DNA from: Aminipila terrae
GTDB taxonomy: Bacteria > Bacillota > Clostridia > Peptostreptococcales > Anaerovoracaceae
Direction of reading: 5' to 3'
NCBI RefSeq assembly: GCF_010120715.1
Contig: NZ_CP047591.1
Coordinates: 930,001-994,000 of the forward strand
DNA: 64,000 nt
Below, one piece after another: positions 36,060-44,688 of this stretch (within the stretch, counting starts at the first letter, position 1; every line of letters starts with the position of its first letter). The notes under the pieces were generated by a model. It made no database searches. It was not told where the DNA came from and saw nothing but the letters and a program-made list of their open reading frames with translations. Both the position numbers and the translations under genes were made by a program.

Positions 36060-36815
36060 CTATATATCCATAGTTAAAGTAACCGGGCAGTGATCACTTC
36101 CAAAAACATCATTTCTTAGCTCTACATCTTGTATTTTAGACCTGATTCTGTCAGATACAAGGAAGTAGTCGATTCTCCAGCCTGCGTTATTTGCCCTGGC
36201 ATTAAATCTATAGGACCACCAGGTGTATGTGCCCGTTGTATCTGGGTATAAATATCTATATGTATCCGTAAGACCCAATCCTAACAGTTCCCCAAAAGCA
36301 CTTCTTTCCTCATCGGAGAATCCCGCATTACCACGGTTTGTCTTTGGATTTTTCAAATCAATTTCCTGATGGGCCACGTTTAAGTCACCGCACATGATGA
36401 CAGGCTTTTTGCTGTCCAGTTCTTTTATATATGCGCGCCTGGCTCTTTCCCATTCCAGCCTGTAATCGATTCGTGCCAGTTTGTCCTGTGCATTGGGTGT
36501 ATATTCCGTCATTAAGTAAAAATCTTCGTATTCCAGAGTGATTGCACGCCCCTCTGTATCATGCCCCTCCGCATTTATATGATAATTAACAGATATAGGC
36601 TCCTTTTTTGCGAAAATTGCTGTACCTGAATAACCTTTTTTCTCTGCACTATTCCAGAACTGGTGATATCCTTCAAGAGGTACTTCAGCCTGACCCTGTT
36701 GCATCTTGGTTTCCTGCAGACACATAAAATCTGGACTTTCCCTTTTTACGAAATCCAGAAAACCTTTTTCCATACAGGCTCTAAGGCCATTTACATTCCA
36801 CGTTATTAATTTCAT
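36060..36815 (-). CDS. exoA: exodeoxyribonuclease III
   Basis: A 251-residue EEP-family AP endonuclease/exonuclease for base excision repair. Hallmarks: ITWNVNGLRA at the start, LQETK with the metal-binding Glu, GDLNVAH and the C-terminal GSDHCPV with the catalytic Asp-His. The start lies 15 bp after the CmpB-like gene, so the two are probably co-transcribed. Confidence 0.95.
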   Translation of the reverse strand: MKLITWNVNGLRACMEKGFLDFVKRESPDFMCLQETKMQQGQAEVPLEGYHQFWNSAEKKGYSGTAIFAKKEPISVNYHINAEGHDTEGRAITLEYEDFYLMTEYTPNAQDKLARIDYRLEWERARRAYIKELDSKKPVIMCGDLNVAHQEIDLKNPKTNRGNAGFSDEERSAFGELLGLGLTDTYRYLYPDTTGTYTWWSYRFNARANNAGWRIDYFLVSDRIRSKIQDVELRNDVFGSDHCPVTLTMDI

Positions 36816-36830
36816 AAAGACTCTCCTTTC

Positions 36831-37667
36831 CTATAATTGCTTTAACCTTTCCTTTAACTTTGTTAAATGCTCTCCGTTTTTAATGGACCTCAAATCTGGG
36901 AAAGCTTTTATAATTCTTTTCTGACCAAAGAACCCTCTTCCGATTTCTTCCTCATAAGCGTTCTTTAGTTCCCGCTTAAATTCTTCTGCTTTTTTCTCCA
37001 GTTTTTCTGCCTTCTTTTCTATCTCTTCTTTAAGTTCTCCTGACCGTTCCTTTATAATCTCCGATTTTTCTTTTATAGCAGATACGCTCTCATAAATGTT
37101 TTCTCCCAGTTCGTCAGAAACCATTCTCAGTTTCTGGCTGATATCATCAAGACGGGCCAATTGCTTATTCAGGTTATTGACAGTTACTACCGTAGTAATG
37201 GCATCAGTTAACATAACCGTAAAAATCACAGATAATAAAACCCTGCCTGCTGTAGCAGGAAAATGGTTCACCATGATGCCTATGGCTGGGTGAATTATAT
37301 CCATGATGATGATACAGGCCAATCCCCACATAATAGAAAACTTCAGACATATGTAACCATTCAGATTAAATGGTACCTTTGAGTAATCCCACCACTTTCC
37401 ATGAAAGATCTTTTCCAGTGCAAATCCTGTAATCCATTCCAAAGTAGAAGTTAATAATACTGCACCTAAAAAAAGAAACCATTTATTGTCCATAAGGGGT
37501 GTTAAACAAAAGATAACAATTATCATTCCAAATCCATATATAGGACATACCGGTCCATTCAAAAAACCCCGGTTTACAAACCTGCCTGAATTTATTGCAG
37601 CATAGGCAACTTCTGTGCACCAGCCTAAAAAACTATAAATCGCGAAATAGCATAAATACTCATACAT
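36831..37667 (-). CDS. putative ABC transporter permease, CmpB-like family
   Basis: A 278-residue membrane protein: five or so helices in residues 1-160 with family motifs FLGWCTEVAYAAI, GFLNGPVCPIYGFG and GKWWDYS, then a long charged coiled coil (about 185-250) of Glu/Lys repeats. The family is labelled as ABC permease but lacks a clear partner ATPase here, so transport is doubtful. It is first in the operon with exoA. Confidence 0.8.
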   Translation of the reverse strand: MYEYLCYFAIYSFLGWCTEVAYAAINSGRFVNRGFLNGPVCPIYGFGMIIVIFCLTPLMDNKWFLFLGAVLLTSTLEWITGFALEKIFHGKWWDYSKVPFNLNGYICLKFSIMWGLACIIIMDIIHPAIGIMVNHFPATAGRVLLSVIFTVMLTDAITTVVTVNNLNKQLARLDDISQKLRMVSDELGENIYESVSAIKEKSEIIKERSGELKEEIEKKAEKLEKKAEEFKRELKNAYEEEIGRGFFGQKRIIKAFPDLRSIKNGEHLTKLKERLKQL

Positions 37668-37715
37668 CCGTTGTCTTCCTCCATATCAGATTTTCTGTTC
37701 CATTTCATGCCCATT

Positions 37716-37928
37716 AGTTTTATATGCACAAAACCGCAGATATATATCTGCGGCCTTCTCTGCTACTTAAAATTATATACACCCTAAAAGTGATTGTCAA
37801 ACATTCTAAATTCCTTTTTAAGTCCATGATTTTATGTGAATAAATAATACTTATCGGTCAAATTCAGGATTTATAGTGTAGAAGTTTCTGCTGTGTAAAT
37901 TATCCTGAACCACCCTTAAAGCTTCACC
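37716..37928 (-). pseudogene. cotJC fragment A (3' end and terminator)
   Basis: About 210 bp nearly identical to 51325-51514: the conserved hairpin CCGCAGATATATATCTGCGG (37734-37753), the downstream spacer and the last ~24 codons of cotJC (from 37858). The match continues to GCTTCACC at 37928 and then breaks exactly where an inverted-repeat-bounded insertion begins. The following part of the gene reappears at 43424. Confidence 0.85.
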
Positions 37929-37974
37929 AAACCGCACAACGTATAACACTGCTTAAGACCTGAAAAACAAGTTT

Positions 37975-38493
37975 TTATCCTTTTAAAGAGTTAATCCATG
38001 CTTCAATTGCCTGCGCCAGTATAAATTGCTGTTGCAGAACAGCCTTTCCTGTTTCTGGAATCTCAGGTCTATTTCCTTTAGAGCGCATATTCTCTTCCAG
38101 ATACGACTTTAATATCCTAATGTTATTTTCGATATTTAGTAAACATGATTTCCGATTTTCTGGTGTAAGACTATCTAAGTTTACAATTACTGCATTGAAA
38201 TCGAGAAAAATATTGATGGGTTGTGACGCAATTTCTGCCATTAAATATTCAAACCGCTTTTCTCCTTCATCTGTTAAAGAATACACTGCTTTCTCCGCCA
38301 TTTTCCCCTCTTTTACCATAGTGCTTCTGATATATCCTTTTTGCTCCAGTTGAATTACTTTTTTATAAATTGAAGGGGTACTAATTTTAACCCACTGGGA
38401 TATATTACGATACTCTACTAATTTTTGAATGTCATAAGCACTTAAGGACTCTTTTTTTACTATTCCTAATACAATCAAATCAATTGTTGCCAT
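37975..38493 (-). CDS. PadR-family transcriptional regulator
   Basis: 172 residues from ATG 38493, which follows AAGGAG; a frame to 38526 adds eleven residues that overlap the operator. The N-terminal winged helix (ATIDLIVLGIVKKESLSAYDIQKL... SIYKKVIQLEQKGY) is PadR type; the C-terminal helices are the Vir-like dimerisation part. It is divergent from the MATE gene and almost certainly represses both through the twin 15-bp palindromes between them. Confidence 0.92.
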   Translation of the reverse strand: MATIDLIVLGIVKKESLSAYDIQKLVEYRNISQWVKISTPSIYKKVIQLEQKGYIRSTMVKEGKMAEKAVYSLTDEGEKRFEYLMAEIASQPINIFLDFNAVIVNLDSLTPENRKSCLLNIENNIRILKSYLEENMRSKGNRPEIPETGKAVLQQQFILAQAIEAWINSLKG

Positions 38494-38519
38494 AAAAATT
38501 CTCCTTTTCACTTTAATTC

Positions 38520-38597
38520 TTGACATGTACTATAAATTATAGTATTATTCTCTCTGCTACTATAATTTATAGTATTATATTTTACAGTTTGTGTCAA
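38520..38597. promoter_or_regulatory. divergent padR/MATE promoters with twin palindromic operators
   Basis: Two 15-bp palindromes, ACTATAAATTATAGT (38529-38543) and ACTATAATTTATAGT (38559-38573), are 30 bp apart. The MATE promoter is TTGACA (38520-38525), 17 bp, TATTAT (38543-38548). The padR promoter on the minus strand is TTGACA (38597-38592), 17 bp, TACTAT (38574-38569). Each palindrome overlaps one promoter, a clear design for co-repression. Confidence 0.85.
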
Positions 38598-38616
38598 TAA
38601 AAAAGGAGTGATAAAT

Positions 38617-39995
38617 ATGAATGAAAGTAATAAAAAAATTATACTATTGGGAACTGCTCCAATACCTAAAGCTCTCTTAATAATGGGACTGCCAACCATG
38701 ATTGGCATGATGGTGAACGCATTCTACAATCTTGTCGATGCTTATTTTGTTGGTGGACTTGGGACAAGTCAGATGGGTGCTATATCCATAGCCTTTCCCC
38801 TGGGGCAGGTGGTTGTTGGTTTAGGGTTATTATTTGGAAATGGTGCGGCTTCCTATATTTCCAGATTATTAGGACATAATGATAAAGAAAAGGCTGGAAA
38901 AGTAACCAGTACCGCTCTTTATAGCAGCGTTTTAGTCGGTGCAGCAGTAATAATTGTTGTTATAATCTTTTTAAACCCTGTACTTAGACTTTTAGGTGCA
39001 ACAGAAAGCATCATGCCATACGCAACAACTTATGCAAGTATTTATGTAATTTCATCTATTTTTAATGTATTTAATGTTACAATGAATAATATTGTTACAA
39101 GCGAGGGTGCTGCAAAGAATACTATGTGTGCAATGCTTGCAGGAGCAGCACTAAACATAGTTTTAGACCCTGTTTTTATTTATACCCTGGATATGGGAGT
39201 AGCTGGGGCTGCTTTTGCAACAGCTATTTCTCAAATGTTTTCTACACTAATTTATATTCACTATATTTTAAGCAAAAAAAGTATTTTCAGTTTTAGTATA
39301 AAGGAGTGCTGCTTTTCAAAGGAAATCATGTCTGAAATACTAAAGATAGGTATACCAACTTTAATATTTCAGCTATTAACAAGTCTCGCCATTACTCTTA
39401 CAAACATGGAAGCTGGAAAATATGGTGATTCTGTAATTGCGTCAATGGGCTCCGTAACACGAATTGTTTCTTTAGGGGGCTAATAGTATTTGGATTTATT
39501 AAGGGTTTTCAACCAATCGCTGGGTATAATTTTGGAGCAAAAAATTATGACAGGTTACATGAAGCAATAAGAACCACTGTATTATGGTCAACCATGTTCT
39601 GTGTAATGCTTGGACTGATATTGGTTTTATTCCCAACCAATATTATTTCTCAATTTACTAACGGTGATACTTTGTTCATTGAAATCGGTGAAAAATCACT
39701 TAGCGCCAACGGTCTATCATTTATGCTATTTGGTTTCTGTACTGTTTATTCATCGCTTTTCCTTGCTTTAGGAAAAGCAAGAGAAGGATTTTTATTGGGT
39801 ATATGCAGACAAGGAATCTGTTTTATACCTTTCATTCTTATTATCCCAATGATTTGGGGATTAAATGGCATTATCTATGCACAACCAATTGCAGATGTAA
39901 TCACAGCTATTATTGCAGCATTTATGTCTATGCGACTTTATAAAGAAATAGCTATTGCAAAATCATATTCAAGTTCACCTATAAATGAACATTGA
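38617..39995 (+). pseudogene. MATE-family efflux protein, frameshifted
   Basis: Two plus-strand frames (38617-39483 and the part ending at 39995) make up one multidrug/toxin extrusion protein of about 460 residues with 12 helices. The N-terminal part has MGLPTMIGMMVNAFYNLVDAYFVG; the second half resumes at LIVFGFIKGFQPIAGYNFGAKN. They join if one G is restored to the G5 tract at 39475-39479, where the written frame hits TAA. ATG 38617 follows AAAAGGAG. Expression is under PadR operators. As written it is disrupted; a homopolymer error or slippage is possible. Confidence 0.88.
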
Positions 39996-40008
39996 TTATA
40001 CAAAGAGA

Positions 40009-40035
40009 CCGCAGCTATATATCTGCGGTTTCTTT
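40009..40035 (+). terminator. terminator of the MATE gene
   Basis: CCGCAG/CTGCGG stem over CTATATAT, followed by TTTCTTT. The stem is nearly the same as the cotJC terminators at 37734 and 51342. Confidence 0.8.
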
Positions 40036-40152
40036 GCTGATCCAAAAATATAGACTGCATAAAATTCCCTCCTTTTTTATGCGTAAATCATTTTTGTAAA
40101 TTTAATACATTAACTGCTTAACCTAACTTTCATAATTTCGTATTTGTATTTT

Positions 40153-40290
40153 GGCCATAAAAAAGCCCAACCGTTTTGTTGGTATGGCTCTGATTTTTAT
40201 GAATTTGGGGCTGTTTTTCTATTTACCTATGCCCCTTCGAATAAGGTTGTTAGCGCATCCAAGACCGTCTCATGGGAACAAATTATTCCT
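40153..40290 (+). pseudogene. transposase C-terminal remnant (IS1634-like)
   Basis: The frame from about 40157 reads KKPNRFVGMALIFMNLGLFFY, which resembles the C-terminal KKPxR...L(I/V)Y segment of IS1634/IS4-type transposases, and then decays. No start and no catalytic residues are present. An inverted repeat GCCATA..CCAAC / GTTGG..TATGGC covers 40153-40188. It marks past IS activity inside the 5.5-kb insertion. Confidence 0.4.
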
Positions 40291-40612
40291 TATTTTCATT
40301 CTTAGCGTCTTTAATGTAGTACCTTACAAAATATGGAGATATACATAAAATAATAGCACCCCAGATTAAATATATCAAAATATAGTACCACCTAAAATAT
40401 CTGTAACCATACGTTTGAAGCATTACAGGAAATGCAATGCTTATTGCAACTAGCAGTCTTGAAATAAAATAAATGTAATGCTTACTTTTGCAATATTCAC
40501 ATTCAACAGGTTTATATCCCATCCATAAGGCTTTAAGAATCGTTTGCCATTTAAAATCTTTAGAGCATTTTTTACATTTCTGTATTAACAAATTACTTGC
40601 CCCCTTTTGCAT
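40283..40612 (-). CDS. zinc-ribbon membrane protein (TIGR04104-like)
   Basis: A 109-residue protein with an N-terminal cysteine cluster CKKC...(about 20 residues)...CEYCKSKHY, typical of the CxxC-x20-CxxC family, then two membrane helices (about 50-70 and 74-95) and a charged tail. Function unknown. The start follows AGGCAGG. It is 50 bp downstream of the 227-residue membrane protein on the same strand. Confidence 0.75.
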   Translation of the reverse strand: MQKGASNLLIQKCKKCSKDFKWQTILKALWMGYKPVECEYCKSKHYIYFISRLLVAISIAFPVMLQTYGYRYFRWYYILIYLIWGAIILCISPYFVRYYIKDAKNENKE

Positions 40613-40662
40613 GTATCCTGCCTCGTATAAGTTAAGATATGATTATAAGAGGGATTAATATC

Positions 40663-41346
40663 TTATTCTCCCCTTTGAACGATTGCTAACTCTTGATCGC
40701 CCTTAGATAAAATAACCTTATAATCATCGTAAAAATAATGTGAATCAAATAAGTCTTCTGCAGAAAAGCCTTTCTTGTAGTTGAATGGGATAGATTCTTC
40801 GATGCGAAGAATGCCTTGTTTCTTATCTATTGTATATTTTTGTGGTAATAAAATCGGATCTTTATCAATAATTTTTTCCAAACTCTTTGGGAAATCAATA
40901 GAAACATTAAAATCTTTTACTTCTTTCCCATAATTTTTTAAAATTATGTTAACTTCTATCGTATTCCCGTTTGGTTCATTGCTAAAAGAATAGTCACTCT
41001 CTACTACATCAATTGATTTTAGCCCCCCACTTAACAAATAGTATGGTACCTTAATTACATTCATTGCATTGAATGTGAACGGTACTAGAATGAAGAACAT
41101 GATAATAAATATTAAAAATTTACTGCATTGAAAATATTTGCTTTTCACAATCTCTTTATAACTCCATAACAGCAGTGCTAATGGTAATATCCCATTTAAA
41201 TATAGCCTTGTCCCTGGACCCAATTTTATGGTTGGCATAATTAAATGAAATATTGCTTTATCCTGATGCGGTAGTTTCATAGCACAAAAGGCAGTAATCA
41301 TTATAATTACAACAGCTCTCATATATCTTTTAACGTCTTTCTCCAT
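40663..41346 (-). CDS. hypothetical membrane protein
   Basis: A 227-residue protein I do not recognise. Three helices in residues 8-105 are followed by an external beta-rich domain of ~115 residues with an NYGKEVKDFNVSIDFP segment, resembling Ig-like/CARDB folds used by surface proteins. A GGAGG-type site precedes the ATG. It may form an operon with the zinc-ribbon protein. Confidence 0.65.
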   Translation of the reverse strand: MEKDVKRYMRAVVIIMITAFCAMKLPHQDKAIFHLIMPTIKLGPGTRLYLNGILPLALLLWSYKEIVKSKYFQCSKFLIFIIMFFILVPFTFNAMNVIKVPYYLLSGGLKSIDVVESDYSFSNEPNGNTIEVNIILKNYGKEVKDFNVSIDFPKSLEKIIDKDPILLPQKYTIDKKQGILRIEESIPFNYKKGFSAEDLFDSHYFYDDYKVILSKGDQELAIVQRGE

Positions 41347-41468
41347 TTTTCCTCCTACGTGGTCTTGGCTAGTTCAACTTTTCTATGAATCTTTCCAATA
41401 ATCTATGCCTATTCATATTATAAAAGAGAGATAACTGAATTTAGATAATATATAGATTACTTGTTCTT

Positions 41469-42608
41469 TTATGACATACTTATCTTTACATTTTTTATAT
41501 CGGTTTTATTGATGTACATATTCCTATCTGCTGTTACAAAAAGCTTATCAACGGAAACAGGTGCTCTTTGAAATGCGTATCCAAATGCAATATCCAAATC
41601 TATGTTATAAGGAGTTTTGTAATTATATTCTTTCAACAGGTAAATCATTTCCTTATGCTGGCTTTTAATTTCGTTTTCTGATACATTTATTGACACAGAT
41701 ACAAACTCATCACCGCCAATTCGAAATACAGCACTTTTTCTAAATGCTTTACAAATTATCCGGCTTGCATCAGAAATAAACTTATCACCAACTTCATGAC
41801 CAAATGAATCGTTAATAGCTTTCAAATTATTTATATCATAAATGCCGATACATACACTTTCACAGTTTTCTTTTAGATTACATGATATGAAATTCTCATA
41901 TCCATTTCGATTTTGAACTCCTGTAAGCTTATCTGTATAAGCCAAATCTTTATAATGTTGTTTTTCCTGATTTAATAAACAATTGGCAATAGATTTTTGC
42001 TGTAAGTAAAAGATTATAATATAAATTAAAGAACTCATAATAATCAATAATAACATTGGTACAAATTTATCGTCCAGCATTTTTTGTATATCATCAGCTG
42101 AAACAATATAGTACATAAAATTCAAGAATATTGATATTACAAGAAGAAAATACATTTTCCAATTTTCCATAACCTGTTGATAAAATGGGGAGACAAACTT
42201 TAAAAATAGCCCTATTATCACTATGTAAAGCAACAAACGAATGATAGTATTACTATAATAGGGATACGGGAAGAATTGCGCTAAATGATAACTGACAAAA
42301 ACAATAATAAAAAAGATATTTATTGCCGTAAAACTATTAAATATCCATTGAAATATACCTTCCATTACAAAAGGCTTAAGATAAATTGAAAATCCTACAA
42401 ATAGGAATATGTCAAATTTTGCAAGCATAGTCAAATCATTAATCGTGTAAAAATAAATGCTTGTCAGTATATTTACTAAAAATACACTCATCATAACACC
42501 TAATGTAACCTTTTTTGAATATTTGGGTTTGGCAAGAACAAAAATCAGCACTATATTCATAATGCTTGAAACAGTTCCTCTTAGTAAATCAGCGCCAAAA
42601 TCTTGCAT
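41469..42608 (-). CDS. diguanylate cyclase (GGDEF) with membrane sensor
   Basis: A 379-residue protein: about seven N-terminal helices (up to residue 203) form the input module, followed by a GGDEF domain (about 218-375). The active site GGDEF is intact at 298-302 and the metal/base residues YDINNLKAIND are at 257-267. The RxxD inhibitory site five residues before GGDEF is replaced by RKSA, so product feedback is probably absent. It should make c-di-GMP in response to an unknown membrane signal. Ribosome site AAGGGGGTG. Confidence 0.92.
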   Translation of the reverse strand: MQDFGADLLRGTVSSIMNIVLIFVLAKPKYSKKVTLGVMMSVFLVNILTSIYFYTINDLTMLAKFDIFLFVGFSIYLKPFVMEGIFQWIFNSFTAINIFFIIVFVSYHLAQFFPYPYYSNTIIRLLLYIVIIGLFLKFVSPFYQQVMENWKMYFLLVISIFLNFMYYIVSADDIQKMLDDKFVPMLLLIIMSSLIYIIIFYLQQKSIANCLLNQEKQHYKDLAYTDKLTGVQNRNGYENFISCNLKENCESVCIGIYDINNLKAINDSFGHEVGDKFISDASRIICKAFRKSAVFRIGGDEFVSVSINVSENEIKSQHKEMIYLLKEYNYKTPYNIDLDIAFGYAFQRAPVSVDKLFVTADRNMYINKTDIKNVKISMS

Positions 42609-42759
42609 AAAGGCTCACCCCCTTTACTAACCATTATTTCTTCTATATTTTAAAACATTAGCCTTTGCTTAAGTATTATACCTTTTTGGTTTATATTTGT
42701 CTTGCCATAAAAAAATCCTCCCAGATTAACGTTAACATGGAAGGATTCTTTCTTTTGCA

Positions 42760-43164
42760 CTATTTAACAGCTTCTTCAACGGTTTCAGCATCCTCTTGAG
42801 CAGTTTTGGCAGCTTCATTTGATTGTCTGATAGCTTTTAATTTTGCAAAACCCACAAAGCTCAATACAATCTGAACGATTTCAAATAAAGCATATATTAA
42901 CATGAGTACAGCGGATACAGAATATAAAATCCCACCAGTAAGAGCTGCCCATCTTAAATTCTTAGCCCATCCAATCCAGTTAAATATAACGGCTAGAGCA
43001 AGGGTCAGCATATGAGGTAAAACTATGGCGGTAGCTATACCTGCACCAAGTGCTTCATAACTATCTCCAGATGAAGATATATTTGACATAAAGTAGTACA
43101 CAAGATAAAGCAAATACAGAGTACCAAAAATTGCACTTATTAATAAACATTTACTTTTTTTCAT
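42760..43164 (-). CDS. hypothetical four-helix membrane protein
   Basis: A 134-residue polytopic protein with four helices (about 7-28, 40-62, 68-90, 92-112) and a short acidic Ala/Glu-rich tail. Not recognised. Downstream, 42709-42745 contains a TCCTCCCAGATTAACG...ATGGAAGGA stem likely to act as terminator. It is the last gene before the right end of the 5.5-kb insertion; the 376 bp to the LysR gene hold that end and cotJC fragment B. Confidence 0.65.
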   Translation of the reverse strand: MKKSKCLLISAIFGTLYLLYLVYYFMSNISSSGDSYEALGAGIATAIVLPHMLTLALAVIFNWIGWAKNLRWAALTGGILYSVSAVLMLIYALFEIVQIVLSFVGFAKLKAIRQSNEAAKTAQEDAETVEEAVK

Positions 43165-43423
43165 ATTATTTTCTCCCTTTAAAACTTATCATAATTCCTA
43201 TTATAAATTTTTTATTCCAACTCTCAATTTAAGGCTTTTCCCTTTGGAAAACTTTCTAACCACCTCTGAATGACTCCCCCCTTCTCACTATCACACACCT
43301 TAACTTGAATTTGTTTCCATATTTAAATATACAACTTATATTTGTCGAATTTTGTAGTTTTATGTCATTAGCTTCTACAAATTTATGTAATTTTTAGTAA
43401 TAATTTTTTACTTTGTACGGTTT

Positions 43424-43494
43424 GCTTCACCGAATCTCTGGAAATGTCCTACTTCACGTTCTCTTAAGAATTTAATAGGTTCAATAACATCAGT
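43424..43494 (-). pseudogene. cotJC fragment B
   Basis: 71 bp closely matching 51507-51576 of the intact cotJC (codons for the ...VIEPIKFLREREVVHFQRFGEAL region). It starts with the 8-bp target duplicate GCTTCACC, continues where fragment A stops, and ends abruptly at the LysR terminator. Confidence 0.85.
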
Positions 43495-43500
43495 AGCAAC

Positions 43501-43527
43501 AAAAAAGCCACCTTAAAAGGCAGCTTT
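43501..43527 (-). terminator. terminator of the LysR gene
   Basis: AAAGCTGCC pairs with GGTGGCTTT (with G-U pairs) around TTTTAA, followed by TTT on the minus strand, 14 bp after the stop. Confidence 0.75.
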
Positions 43528-43540
43528 AACTTTTAAATTT

Positions 43541-44437
43541 TTAAATGTCCATTTCTTTCTCGTAAAAATCATACACCCATTTTTTAACACAATTCAGGAA
43601 ATTAAGGGTTGCCAAGGAGGCCGTTTTATAGGACCGTACAGCTATGACTACTTCCCGGTATACAGGTGACTCCAGCTCTTTTGTGATTAAAGGAAAAGAA
43701 GGGCTAAGCAGACTTAGTTCCGGAAATATACTGAAACCAAAACCTTTGCTCACTAACGCCATTACTGTATAATCATTTTCTGCAGTAATAAAAACATTTG
43801 GTTTCACCCCATGGCGTGTAAACACCTGATCTGTTTCAGAATAAAAATCTTCTTTCAACCCGATATAGGGATATTCTGCTAACGCAGAAATGGGGAAATA
43901 CGGTGCATCTGCCAGAGGATGGTCTTCTGGCAGCACAGCCAGCATTGGTTCTCTCTTCAAGGGTATTGTAATTAAATCCTTGGGTGCAGGAAGAATTAAA
44001 AATCCACAGTCAACATCCCCCTGATAAATTAACCTTTCTAATTCATTAGAATCATCTGACCAACGCAGATCAAATTCAACCTTTGGGTGATCCTGCAAAA
44101 ATGAGTGAATGATACCTGGAAGCCAGTGAATGGAAATACTAGTAAAAGCAGCAACTCGGATTATCCCTGATTCCAGACTTTTCAGTTCATTTAATTTGGT
44201 ATTCATCCTGCGCTCACTATTACACACATCTCGAATCCATGGAAGTATCTGTCCACCTTCAGAGGTAAGACGAGCACCACCGTAATCTCGGACAAACAAA
44301 GAAACACCCAATTCATCTTCCAGAGTATTCAGCATATAGCTGATACCTGCCTGGGTATATCCGAGGGCCTCAGCCGCTTTCTTAAAGCTGCCTAACTCTG
44401 CTGTTTTAATAAAAGCTTCATACTTTTGATTACTCAT
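43541..44437 (-). CDS. LysR-family transcriptional regulator
   Basis: A 298-residue regulator: N-terminal HTH (KYEAFIKTAELGSFKKAAEALGYTQAGISYMLNTLEDELG) and a periplasmic-binding-like effector domain from about residue 90. It is divergent from the EamA transporter gene; LysR proteins commonly control the divergent neighbour. A perfect 9-bp inverted repeat AAGACTTTC...GAAAGTCTT at 44463-44495 is a candidate site. Confidence 0.92.
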   Translation of the reverse strand: MSNQKYEAFIKTAELGSFKKAAEALGYTQAGISYMLNTLEDELGVSLFVRDYGGARLTSEGGQILPWIRDVCNSERRMNTKLNELKSLESGIIRVAAFTSISIHWLPGIIHSFLQDHPKVEFDLRWSDDSNELERLIYQGDVDCGFLILPAPKDLITIPLKREPMLAVLPEDHPLADAPYFPISALAEYPYIGLKEDFYSETDQVFTRHGVKPNVFITAENDYTVMALVSKGFGFSIFPELSLLSPSFPLITKELESPVYREVVIAVRSYKTASLATLNFLNCVKKWVYDFYEKEMDI

Positions 44438-44462
44438 TTTATTGTCCTTATTATCACCATAT

Positions 44463-44623
44463 AAGACTTTCTTTAATTTGATAATGGAAAGTCTTGTTTT
44501 ACTTATACGTTATTATGTATTATAGTATAAATTAGTTCTTGATGCAACGCCGAAGCATCAGGAATTTCCTTACCTTGAAGAAAAGCAGTGTTGAATATGT
44601 ATTGTTACACTGCGTTTCTTCAA
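44463..44623. promoter_or_regulatory. LysR-EamA intergenic control region with three inverted repeats
   Basis: First, AAGACTTTC (44463-44471) / GAAAGTCTT (44487-44495), a likely LysR site. Second, TGATGC / GCATCA (about 44539-44560). Third, 17-bp arms with one mismatch (44575-44591 and 44607-44623) beginning TTGAAGAAA. The last two would be hairpins in the leader of the plus-strand gene. Confidence 0.6.
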
Positions 44624-44688
44624 ACTTTTTAATAACAAATTTACAAAAAGTATCTTTGATTGTATCACTATAGGTAAATGGAGAATGT

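Larger units (their letters stand above)
37929..43423. mobile_element. 5.5-kb insertion in a broken cotJC, with 8-bp target duplication and inverted ends
   Basis: The sequence GCTTCACC stands at 37921-37928 and again at 43424-43431, and the two sides together restore continuous cotJC sequence. Just inside, the left end begins AAACCGCACAACGTA and the right end, reverse-complemented, AAACCGTACAAAGTA (13 of 15 matching). Inside are padR, a MATE gene, a transposase scrap, a zinc-ribbon protein, two membrane proteins and a GGDEF protein. No intact transposase was found, so it may be a decayed composite or a non-autonomous passenger. Confidence 0.65.
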
